Part shown: positions 11,633-22,000 of the stretch, piece after piece
Position numbering within the stretch: position 1 is the first letter of the stretch
How the letters are laid out: every line of letters begins with the position of its first letter
NCBI GenBank assembly: GCA_030248215.1
Contig: JASANG010001610.1
Span: forward strand, 1 to 64,000
Direction: 5' to 3'
DNA from: Enoplolaimus lenunculus
Taxonomy: Eukaryota > Nematoda > Enoplea > Enoplida > Thoracostomopsidae
DNA length: 64,000 nt
Program-made: the position numbers and the translations under genes
Notes under the pieces: generated by a model
Databases searched by the model: none
What the model saw: the letters and a program-made list of their open reading frames with translations, nothing else
What the model was told of the DNA's origin: nothing

Positions 11633-12807
11633 GGTCAAAAAATTTGCAGCTACATTTAAAAAGTTTAACGCAACCAGACTGCTTTATTGCTAAAAAACCG
11701 ATCTCGTCAGTAAGAAGTCTCAAAAGTGCGGACATTCAGGAATGTTTTAGTTATAGTCTCTAAAAGTTTAACCAGCTCGATTTTTAACTTCATACGCAAA
11801 TTTGACAATATCAAACTAAAGAAATAGTTAACAGACAAATTGGTTTATTCGTTGACTCCCTGCGATTTTTTGGAGACCTTTCTAAAAACCAAAAAGCTAT
11901 AGACTGTATTTACAGCAGCGGCACTAGATTTGATCCGTAAACTGCTCGCATGGCGGTTTCGCAAAGGAAACGATTAATCAAAAATTATCGCCAAACTAGA
12001 AAACGTCGAAAAATTTTAACGTTTTCAAATCTATTTGGCAGTATTTATAGTCGTTTTAAAAACAATGCTCGTACAAAATTAGCTCGATAGTGGAGTTTGT
12101 GTTATGTAATAGAATTCGATCTAATGAATCCCACGAGACTGTTAAAAATCGCATATTCACGATACGTTGTACTTTGACAAATTGCATACAGTTTATATAT
12201 TCCCTACTACTCCGACTCAGTTGTGCTAATACTAACAAGATAAACATTGTGGGTCATGCATTCATCTTCATCAACTATTAAGTAGTGGTACCTATTTCGG
12301 AAATATAACTGAAATGTTTATCGTTATAAATAATAAAAAAATTTGGCCAAATAGAATTTTAGACAGGACCGTAGCCAGCGCAACTTGCTAGGAAGGCTAA
12401 AATTTGTCACGAAGGGCATACAAGGGTTTTCAATGACTTACAAACAACGCTCAAAGTTTACTAGAGGGCCAAATAATTTTTTCAGGGCGGCTGAACCCTA
12501 CTGCACCACCACCCTTGGCTATGGGTCCGGTTTCGGACAAGAAGGGCTATATGCGTGAAATCTACAATGGCATACGTATATGCTGGGTCTATAAAATTAT
12601 AAAACTTGATTTCAAAACAAATATCGAAAATTAATCTTTTGAGAAATTAAGTTAGAGATGATTAATTGTTAAGCGTTTGTAATAACTGAATATAATATTA
12701 TTTTTATTAATATTAGATTTTTCAAAACTTTTATTTACGTTCACTTTTTGAATAATTGAAATTTTGAAACAAAGTAAGCGAAAGTAACATTCCAAACTTT
12801 ATGGTTG

Positions 12808-13259
12808 TACTGTAGTGACCCGAATAAGGGGGGGGGACTGATATTCATTTGGCCTCTCCACAGGGTACCCCCCTTGTTATTCGGTTACGGACTGTTATTT
12901 GTTTTTAACCCACACTCCGCCACTTTTCGTTACTGATATATATCCGGTACTGCAATTATCTGTTGAATTAAACGTTTATTTCTCTTGTGTCAATAGCTTG
13001 AGCGATAATACAAGGTTAAAATTAGGAATGTACTTTCAAAATTTAATTACGCTTTAAAATTTCGAATTCAAATTATTTGGTCCTGGTGTCATTTATGCGC
13101 TACAATTAGGGTTAATTGACATTTATAGACTCTAATTAGGGTTTAGGGACCATATCCGCTTACAGACTCTTATTAGGGATACGGACTCCAATTGATTCGG
13201 ATTCAAAATGGGGCCCCCCTCTTATTACCCCTCCCCCTCTTTTTCGGGTCAATACAGTA
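12808..13259 (+). mobile_element. MITE family 1, copy 3
   Basis: It begins CTGTAGTGACCCGAATAAG after TA and ends TTCGGGTCAATACAG before TA. It is close to full length at 452 bp. The left end contains a nine-base G run. The internal landmarks match copy 1. Confidence 0.85.
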
Positions 13260-14167
13260 TAATCCTCAGCCGGTCTTTCTGAATATACTATTCAATCTTT
13301 TTTTCAGACCCAGAATACATTATATATATAAATTGAGTAATTTAGTGCAGTACTGAAAAGCAAACCGCACAAAATTTATAAGGTTATGAGGGACCTTGTC
13401 ATTTACCGTCAAAGTTGTTCTCACGGGCGGCGGACTCCCATTCCACACTTCCTTCGAGAACCGCTCCAGAGTATAATAATTGCATCAGCTTCTTGAATTG
13501 AAAGAAACAGAACGATAAATAAACACATTTATTTATTGCGTGTTTAAGTACGTTGCGGTTCTATTATCCGGCCAAATTTAATCTCCGGTTAATATACGGA
13601 GTAAAAAACAAAACTGTAAAGATTGTTTCAAAATGGACCGAAAAATCATGCAACGATCATTTTTGAGTTCGCTTTTCAGCAAGAAAACGTACGAGGGACG
13701 TCACCGAAAGAAGACTGAGTCCATCAAGTGAGTTTTAACCGGTTTATCATAAAAGAAGCCGGAAGTGCCTGTGGTGAACTTGTCAACAAACGAAAATTTA
13801 CTCCCGGTAAATGTTTCAAGCCGTTTCCAGCTTAGCTTGCTGAGGGAGGACAAATCAAGTTTAGAATTGGCATGCGGTTTGAAATTACGGTAAAAGTTTT
13901 CCAATGGGGTCAACGCTTTTCAGGAGGGTCTGAGCTCCTCCCTCTGCCCTATTGCAACGAACCCGATATGTTTTCATAGATGATCAACAAACGAATTCAA
14001 ATTCTATCTGAATTCAAAACGACAAAACCAATGCATTTCTGGACCTGGCACGCGTTAAAATTAGTATTAGAGTTTCAGTCTTCAGCCCTAAAAATATTCA
14101 GGTATCGGTGACCGAACACGGGTGCAGCAGCTGATCTCAAAACATCTCCTTTGAACCTTCAATCACA
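13260..14167. other. spacer between two MITE copies
   Basis: I see no supported gene. A 70-codon minus-strand frame (13701-13913) has no recognisable motif. Confidence 0.35.
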
Positions 14168-14486
14168 GGCTCCATAAATGTCAATTAACCCTAATTGTAG
14201 CGTCTAAATGACTCCAGGACCAAATAATTTGAGTTCAAAACTTTAAAGCGTACTTAAATTTTCAAAGTACATTCCTTAGTATAACCTGGCATTATTGCTC
14301 AAGCTATGGACACAAGACTAATAAATGTTTAATTCAACGGATAATTGCAGTACCGGCTATATATCAGTAACGAAGAACGGCGGAGCGTGGGTTAAGAACA
14401 AATAACAGTCCGTAACCGAATAACAACGGGGGTACCCTCTGGAGAGGCCAAATAAAAGTCTCCCCTCTTATTCGGTCACTGCAGTA
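14168..14486 (-). mobile_element. MITE family 1, copy 4, truncated
   Basis: A reverse-oriented copy keeps the GGAGAGGCCAAATAAA and CTTATTCGGTCACTGCAG end. It lacks about the first 130 bp of the other end, starting within the ATAAATGTCAATTAACC segment. Confidence 0.8.
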
Positions 14487-15002
14487 GGACCCGTGAAACG
14501 GGGGTGTCATCAAATTCGGAAAGGAATCCGGCCAGTGTTACCTTGAATGTCGCATCAGTAGTATAAGCATATTGCAAAGCCTGCCCTATAACACTCACCT
14601 TAAGAATATTAAGCCTCTGACCATATCTAAAACTAGCCTAAATCATAAAATTATTTAAAAGCTTAAGCTACTTCTATTGCAACACCGCAAAATAAGCGGT
14701 ATCCACTCTTTAATGTATCATGATACAAGCGCACGGCAATATTTGCAATCTAGTTCCTTTTTGCGCAACGTAGTTCCTTGTTCACACCGTTAAAAGCTTT
14801 AAACTCGACCACAGAGTGGCCGCAAGAACTGTTTCAATTGTCTTAATGCGTTTGATTAATTTTAGCAAAACATGCAAAAAGTACAAAAAATTTCCTATTC
14901 CCGAACAAAGAACACCGAATTCCGGTTACGGCTCAAAACCTCAGAACAATTATGACTGACAACAGCAGCTTTATTTTATTAACAGGCAAGAACACGCGGG
15001 CA
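14487..15002. other. spacer, nothing recognised
   Basis: AT-rich sequence with no coding, RNA or repeat signal that I can support. Confidence 0.3.
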
Positions 15003-15213
15003 AATGTTACTTTTAGGGCCATAACGGTAGGTCAAGCGTATTCCTAAGCCTAAGCCTAAGCCTAAGCGTTGCAAAAGCGTATTCCTAAGCCTAAGCCTAA
15101 GCGTAAGCCTAAGCCTAAGCCTAAACCTAAGCAAAAATGTTGTCTAGGATGTAAAGCCTACTCTTTTACAGACCCACCAGATTCCGGTACGGCCCTAAAA
15201 GTAACATGGGCCA
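15003..15213. mobile_element. inverted-repeat element carrying TTAGGC arrays
   Basis: The ends pair: TGTTACTTTTAGGGCCATAA on the left and the complement of GTACGGCCCTAAAAGTAACA on the right. Inside, two blocks of CCTAAG repeats (about 15054-15069 and 15083-15134, with a few variant units) are separated by GTTGCAAAAGCGTATT. The same left border followed by CCTAAG units occurs near 2958, 9455 and 18475. Transposition of a telomere-repeat-bearing element is the natural reading; capture of telomeric DNA by an older element is an inference. Confidence 0.7.
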
Positions 15214-15534
15214 ACACGCGTATGAGCGTGTGATCACATTAAGGCAAGAATATGACAACTTCCGTGTTTTCCCCCTAGGCTTCTAGAATATTTATAATCG
15301 GACCGACTTGAACTATTGGTGCAACGTAACCCTCCTTCTCCATAAGGCGCCCTGGGTACTACTTTTCTGTACAGAATGTAACCCAGTTCCAACTGTTGTC
15401 AGAAATTATCCGGATCGGTTTAGTACATGTTCCTGGATTTACTCGTATACGTAACAAAATGCGACACGTATCCATAGAACAGGAACAACCCAATGATCTG
15501 GACAGTGAATATACGTATATAAGCATGACAGTGG

Positions 15535-16299
15535 CCGGGTTGCAGAAATATGTTTTTTAGCCCGATTTTGACTTAAGTCCAGATTGACTTAAGTCAGAGG
15601 TTTTGAATAAAATTTTTGTCTGGAACTTGAGCTGGTCATGCAGAAACTATAGTAAATTACGGTTTCTAGTTGTATTTGCAGTGCGATAAAAACCCAATTC
15701 CCTAATTTTACAACCTAAGATACTTCCAAGGCGTAAACTTTTAAGTAGGGGAAGCCTGAGCTCAACCCAAAATATCTTTGAAATTCGATTATTCATATAC
15801 CTTTTTAAGAATATAAACGGAGCAACTTTTTTACATACATAAAAATCAGACATTTAATTCTTGAATATAAGACAAGTATTTCATGAAAGAAAGAAATTTG
15901 CGTCTTATAAATTCCAATAGCAATTTCTTCTTAAGTTTTAACCATTTAAGAAACCAATTTTTGTGCTGTTCAAGACCATTAATGTCTGAAATACAACACA
16001 TTTATGTCTTGAAAATTTAAGAAAATAGGAGTCTTGAAATTTTAAGACTATTTATTTTGTGTGTACTTAAAGTCACACCTCTGCAATTCAGCTGTTAGCT
16101 ATGCTTAACTATAAAACAACCATAAACCCTTTCTAAAGTTTCCTTTTATAAACCTTCAAAGTAAAAACATTAGCTATTGACTTTGCCGTTAGTTCTTAAG
16201 TCGTTAATCTACCAATTTCAGGTACCTACACTAACTATGACTCAAGTCCTAAATTGACTTAAAGCAACTGCCGACCGAACACATGTTGCTGCAACCCAC
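15535..16299. mobile_element. inverted-repeat element, about 765 bp
   Basis: The left end CCGGGTTGCAGAAATATG pairs with the right end CATGTTGCTGCAACCCACT. Both arms carry GACTTAAGTC-type words (left 15577-15597, right about 16240-16262). A 68-codon minus-strand frame inside has no recognised motif. The element is related in style to the one at 32136-32441. Confidence 0.55.
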
Positions 16300-16426
16300 T
16301 CAGTATCAGATTTACAACTAAATAATGGGTCAGAAGTTTTCAAAACAGACTATTCTATCACCGCAGTCAACAGTATAATGTACAACGGTAAGATGGCCAC
16401 ATAGACAATCATTCTAAAGACCTTTC

Positions 16427-16680
16427 ACACGTGCAAGTTTTGTAGCGAAATCTTGCAGCTCCAATTTACAAGTGTAAGTTTTTGCACGCAAAAACTGGCA
16501 GCCGCAATTTGCAGGTGCAAGTTTTTGCAGTGAGAAAAGTTTTTAATTTGTTTTCATACAAAACTTAGCTGCTATCGCTGATAAAATTTCAGCTGCAAAT
16601 TGTAGCTACAATATCTTTCTGTCAAAACTTGCGCATGCAAATTGCAGTTATGAGCTCTTGTTGTAAAAACTTGCACTAGC
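16427..16680. mobile_element. GTGCAAGTTTTT inverted-repeat element, short copy
   Basis: It starts CACACGTGCAAGTTTTG and ends TTGTAAAAACTTGCAC. The interior has repeated GCAGCTGCAA-like and GTGCAAGTTTTTGCA words. A larger member is at 38685-39434. Confidence 0.55.
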
Positions 16681-17634
16681 GAAAAGCGTTTAATACAATT
16701 TAATAACAGCTTCCCTGCAGTTAAAAAATTGTCCAACAGCTGTCCCATTCGTTTTCAGGACACTCGTATTTCCGGTTGGCAGATGCCTTCATTAGGAAGT
16801 ACTCCCACTATAGATAGTTGAAGTTCGTATTACCCAACAAATCGTTACTTAATAATAGGTCAGTCCCAGCCTAAGACAGAGAGAGGCGGGCTCGCAACCT
16901 ATGGATACATTTTGGCAAATACGTGAAAAGTTTCAAACTTGTTTGCAAGTTATTGAAAGCCCTTGCATGCCCATTGCTCAGTGCGGGCCTGAAATCGATT
17001 CTTGAATTTGCAAAATTCCGTTTACTCAGAAAACCGTTTTATGTTGGGAAAACTCTCTAATTGAACCAAAAAGTATAGTTTTGACTCTGACAAATATGCC
17101 TGGTAACCTAGAAATTAACATAGGTCCGACATGACGAGCATGTGGAGTTTACACACAAAAGGTGTGAAACCATATAGCAAATAATTGAACCATGAATAGC
17201 TAAATGATAAAGCGACAGCACAAAAAGTTTTGAAAACTGTTTATTTTGCACCCCCTTGGGCGGCTTTTGTTAAACAGACTACAACAAAAAATATGGCACT
17301 GGTATTGGAACAATTTAGGAATAATGACTATGGTTTGGTGGTAAAATATTGAAAACTAAATATGTTGCTTTGCAATTGCGGGATACATCAGTAGGTCTCC
17401 GATCGCTTGACCGTCGACCGGTGGCTAGCCGGTCATTGGCCGCCTGCCTTCCAATATATGTATTTTGAAAATTAATAAACATTTTATAATGGTATATATC
17501 GTTACGTTTAGAACAAAACTATACCAATAGTTTAGGCTTAGTATTCAACAAGAAACGACCTCGTTGTAGAATATAAGATCACAAGAATAAGTGCAGTAGG
17601 CACTATGCAACGATGCAACCGGTGGTCTGCCCCC

Positions 17635-17945
17635 GGCTCCGGCTCTGACTGCGGTAGAATTTCTGCCAAAGCTACCAGCCATTTCGGTAGTGCAATTTTG
17701 CGCCTTTTTCCACAAAGTTTATTTGGTGCATTTCATTTTAACTCTTGAAACAATTTTGAAGAAAAAATTGCCTAGATTTCGTAACAAGATAACGTAAACC
17801 AACAGATTTAACAACACTTTACAAATATTTGCTAAAACTAGCAAACTAAACATCAATTCAACTAAGTTATAACTAATTTTACCTCAGCTCAGGCTTGGCT
17901 TACGTTCGGGTCCGGTAAAATTTATTGACCTCTGGCTCCGGGTTG
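17635..17945 (-). repeat. CCGGAG-ended dispersed repeat, copy 2
   Basis: A reverse-oriented copy with CCGGCTCCGGCTCTGACTG at one edge and CTGGCTCCGGGTTGC at the other. The AT-rich body includes AAAGTTTATTTGGTGCATTT. Confidence 0.5.
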
Positions 17946-18404
17946 CTCCCTGGCAGTATCCCACAAGCTTTAATAGAAGTCAGTATACTGCAGTGAATGA
18001 TCAAAATATTAGCCCATGTTACGCTGAAGGCCGTCCGGCTCTTCCGCTATAGCAACAGCAGGTGTGCAGCGTAGTCAAAGCAATGATCAAAACGCACCTG
18101 CTATTAATACCTAAAATTTGTTATACGCAATAAACAGGAGTGTAGCAAGGAGGATTCAGGTGTCAGCTGCCCACCGTTTGGGATTTCTGCAACCAAAAGT
18201 AGTTTTAAATAGTATTTGTATTTGAACATTTACCATGCTGATAACGGCTAATGTTGTCCTAAAGGCCGTCCCAATGTCTCGGGACAGCAGTGTACTAGGA
18301 GTACACAAAACAAAAAATTAGGACATGGCGACAGTGGTGATTATTCAGACAATGGTAAAACGGTAAAAGGTAGGACATATTATATAGCCTTATGGATAGC
18401 CTCA

Positions 18405-18475
18405 TCCATATACGCTTAGACTTACGTTTAGGCACAGGAATACGCTTATACTACTGTTACGGCCCTCAATGTTTA
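18405..18475 (-). repeat. TTAGGC-bearing dispersed repeat, fragment
   Basis: Degenerate TTAGGC units run into GGAATACGCTTATACTACTG and TTACGGCCCT. This is the family border read in reverse. Confidence 0.6.
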
Positions 18476-18984
18476 TTTTGCATTAGAAATAAAAGAATTT
18501 TTTCAAAATTTAAATAAAATTTAATGCTTTTCATCGAAGATATTCCTTCCAGTAACTACATAGAAGTAAGCCTTAGTTATGTCTAAAAATATGCTAAATC
18601 GGCTGCCTCGTGGTTCACTAGATTTAATTTTTAGTAGAAGACATATGCGCACCCAATTAACAACACGGGCTAGAGTAGCAAACCTTTAAGTAACGTGGCT
18701 AGTAGATTTGGGAACTACATGTTACAAGTTGTAGCTGTTGTATACAAAATGATTCTTGTTGGGTAAATGCTCAAGTACTCAGTGTCCTGCTTAGTGCGTA
18801 AAAGGCTGTTGTATACAAACTGATTCCTACTTGGGTAACTGCTCAAGTACTCAGTGTCCTGTTTAGTGCGTAAAAGGCAAAATTAAATTTAATCACATGT
18901 GGTACTATATGTTTGGTATTCTGTAATTTCAAGTTACGCAATTAAATTGTTAAAATGCCACTTGTTGATTTTGACAATTGAAAT

Positions 18985-19003
18985 GGATGACAGAACACCA
19001 GGT
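18985..19003 (+). CDS. CASC3: CASC3 exon 1 (start codon, tentative)
   Basis: ATG GAT GAC AGA ACA CCA G, then donor GTAAAG. The single leftover base joins AG at 19900 to make Glu. This gives MDDRTPE and keeps the frame open into HASDYESADE. The exon is short, so an alternative upstream start remains possible. Confidence 0.45.
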
Positions 19004-22000
19004 AAAGTGGAGGTGGTTATACCTTTAATGCTCTTTAAATGAGCAGTGTGATAAGTTGCGTAGGCCAGGGTAGTGTGACATGCGGATGCATGGAGGCAAA
19101 ATGTAACCTCATGCTAATGCTGCACATCTGTAAAACGTTGATGCATATGTAGTGCCTAACCAAGATGCATGTGTATGTTGAGGTTCTGGTAAGGCATAAA
19201 AACAGAAAAACGAGCAGTTGATCGTGAGGTAGCATGGCTGAGTGGCATGCGCGCTGGACTGTTAATCTGCGTACATAGTTCGAAACATCCTGGCAACGTG
19301 TCTCATTTTCAGCTGCTAACTCAGAACTAAAAACCGTCGTACCCTAGCCTACCGAAAATGAGGGGCTATCTTACGAAGTTTCGACCCCATGACCGACAGT
19401 TTCTTAACGCAATGCGCTACCACGAAGTCACGCCGACTCCCAATCAGCTGCTTAGTTTTCAGGCTTTTATGCCTTATATGAACCTCAACATTACGCTCAT
19501 ATGTATCTTGGTTCTTCCATGTTTTACTGCTGCTGCATTTGAAGGCACTATATAAGTATGCATCAGTGTTTTAATCGATGTGCAGTATCAGCAAGAGGTT
19601 TCATTTTGCCTCCATGCATCCTCATGTCACAATCAGCTTGCCAAGCGTATTGTCTTTTTTGTGATATTTGGTTTGCCGCTTACATAGCGGGAGTCAATAT
19701 ATGTCCTAGTTCACCGGATTTGAACGGGCTGAGTTTTCAATCGATAGCTTTATGCTGCAGCATGAGTGACTTTCCACCACATAGGAAGGATTCTTTAAGC
19801 CATTTTCTTTTGTTTGGCTAATGAAACGTTCGTAATGCCTTACTATAAAATCACTTCCGGCTTGAAACAATTTAGCGTTTATGTTAATCTTCGTTTTAGA
19901 GCACGCGTCCGATTATGAAAGTGCTGATGAAGCGAAAAACGAGGAGATTGTGGTTAGATAGTTTTGTAGTAATATTTTCTAATTTTTTATTATTTTTTAC
20001 TATCTGGTGTTGTAATGCGTATTTGGAAAGGGCGCAAATGTCTTGCAGTTGCGACGATACGACAACGCTTACAGAGTTTGTTTTATATATAGATACTTCA
20101 TTGTTGTTAATGCATATACTTCAAATACTTTAGTTAATAGTCTTTCTTGACTAGTTGAAGGTCATTAGACCACATCATTATTTATTTCTTCTTTCTTATG
20201 TGTGCTGCGAGATTAAAGATTTTGTTTAGTTTGGTAAAGTACGTAATCATTTCTGACTGCGTTAATGTTATGAACCTCACTAAAGTATTGTACATTTATC
20301 GTTAGGATTCTGACAATGGCAGTGGGCCACAGCTAAATCCACGTGGCGAAGCAAGCGACGTTGAAGATTGTGGATCGGATTTGGGTAGCACTGACGAAAC
20401 GCCTGTAAATAGTTCTGTTGCTCTTCATGATTGTCCTGATAAACAGCAAGCGGGCGTCCATCAACTTCAAACACGCGAACATATGGATCCTACAGTCAGT
20501 AAATCTTGTAAAATGGCTGAAACGTCAAGTATCGAAAAGGAAGAAGGAAAAAGCTGCGAATTGGAAAATATTTCGAATCATGGTGGAACATTGTCCAGTC
20601 ATGTAACTACGGGGAAATCTGCTAAAGATGACGTTAAAAAGTTAACTTCGGAGTTATTAGAGCATCACTTGGAAGTACAAAAACTTGAAACCTGCGACTC
20701 GCAAGGTCAAATTGAAGACTCATTCAAAAGATTGAAGATTAATGATCAGCCTACAAGTGTAAATGGTAAACAGCTAGAGAAATCACCTGAAACGGTACTA
20801 AAGTTTGAAATGTCAGGAGACACATTAGAATCTCACGCTAAAAATGGCGTTGATAAAACGCAAACCACTGACACTTTATTGTCTGTCACCCAACCAAAGT
20901 CTGATGTTGCAGGCCTTATTGTTGATTCATTCGTCTCGAGTCATATTGATGGCTACTCTAGCGTCCATCAACTGGCTGACAAGTCTGCTGAAAGGCAACC
21001 ACCAATGAAAACGCTGACCGACAGTGTGTGTTCAAAAGATGAAGACACTCGTGAACGTCCGCAAAAACCTGAAAAACCACTCGACCGTAGTTCAGACGAT
21101 GATGACGTCGAGGCCGGGACTCGATTTGCTGATGATCGGTCATCGCTTAGTGATCATGTTACGGAACGTCAAAACCCTGTGCAAAATCACTCGGTAGAAT
21201 CGGTGACTGATGACGGCGTACCGCCAGGTGGCGACAGCCAGTATCAGCATCAGCGTATAACGAGCGAAACGAGCGACCAGGATGCCGAAGTAATGCGCTG
21301 TTTGCTGTTAAGTGCTGGAGCTGGCACTGATACCGCCGATGATGCTGTACACGGTGGCAATCGGCAGAGACAAAGGCGGCCGTCGTCTTCAGCATCATCG
21401 ACCGGACGTCAGCGCAGGCGACGGATGCGTCGGACGCGCCGGAGTGGAACGCCAAATGACGTTCCGGTGAGGACCTAGGCCTGTTTTATCAAATCGCTTT
21501 CTGTACCCCGTGTTCCTAGTTACCAGTTAGCCATAAGTTTTGAATCAAAATAACTAATGCTTTTACTGTTAGGAAATTTCATACCGACAGAAAACATTTA
21601 CAGATGGACTTTCAAAATGTTGTATATTGTATTCAATAGCTCAGAATTATACATTGGTCCTTAAATGTAAAAAGTATATGATGTGGTTGTTAGTGGCTTG
21701 TGAGATCTGTAGCTGTACATATATATTTGTCAACACCGTAGGAAGATTACCCGTTTCCGAGTTGCAATTTACACTACATGTGAGTGAGTAGTCATTGCCC
21801 AATGGCAGAGCTCTAACTATCCTGACGTATGACAATTTTTTCAAAATTGTGTAGCACTTATTACCAGCTAGCGACAAGTTTTCGAGCTGGCGAACCCATA
21901 CAACTGCGGATCTTTACATATTGTCAAAGCAAATTAAACTCGAAAAGTTTGCTGAATTTCGAACTTCAGGGTTTATTGGTTTGAATGTAACAAGACCTAA

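Larger units (their letters stand above)
8350..12807. other. AT-rich gene-free region
   Basis: I see no supported gene. Notable contents are a TTAGGC-repeat fragment (9405-9455), a long TA microsatellite (10175-10245) and a small inverted-repeat element (11460-11632). The open frames at 10351-10629 and 10884-11180 show no known motif, no splice context and AT-rich composition like the flanks. Confidence 0.35.
16681..18984. other. gene-free region upstream of CASC3
   Basis: It holds a CCGGAG repeat copy (17635-17945), a TTAGGC-family fragment (18405-18475), and a roughly 70-bp direct duplication containing CTCAAGTACTCAGTGTCCTG (near 18769 and 18842). Promoter elements for CASC3 are not obvious. 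Confidence 0.35.

Noticed and set aside
19225-19300. Functional tRNA-Asn(GTT) gene
   Set aside because: A-box, CTGTTAA loop and B-box-like words are present, but the acceptor and T stems do not pair, and the sequence is part of a repeated SINE-like unit.
19358-19821. Two plus-strand frames upstream of CASC3 exon 2
   Set aside because: They lie within the inverted SINE pair in intron 1, and their codons reflect the tRNA-like repeat.
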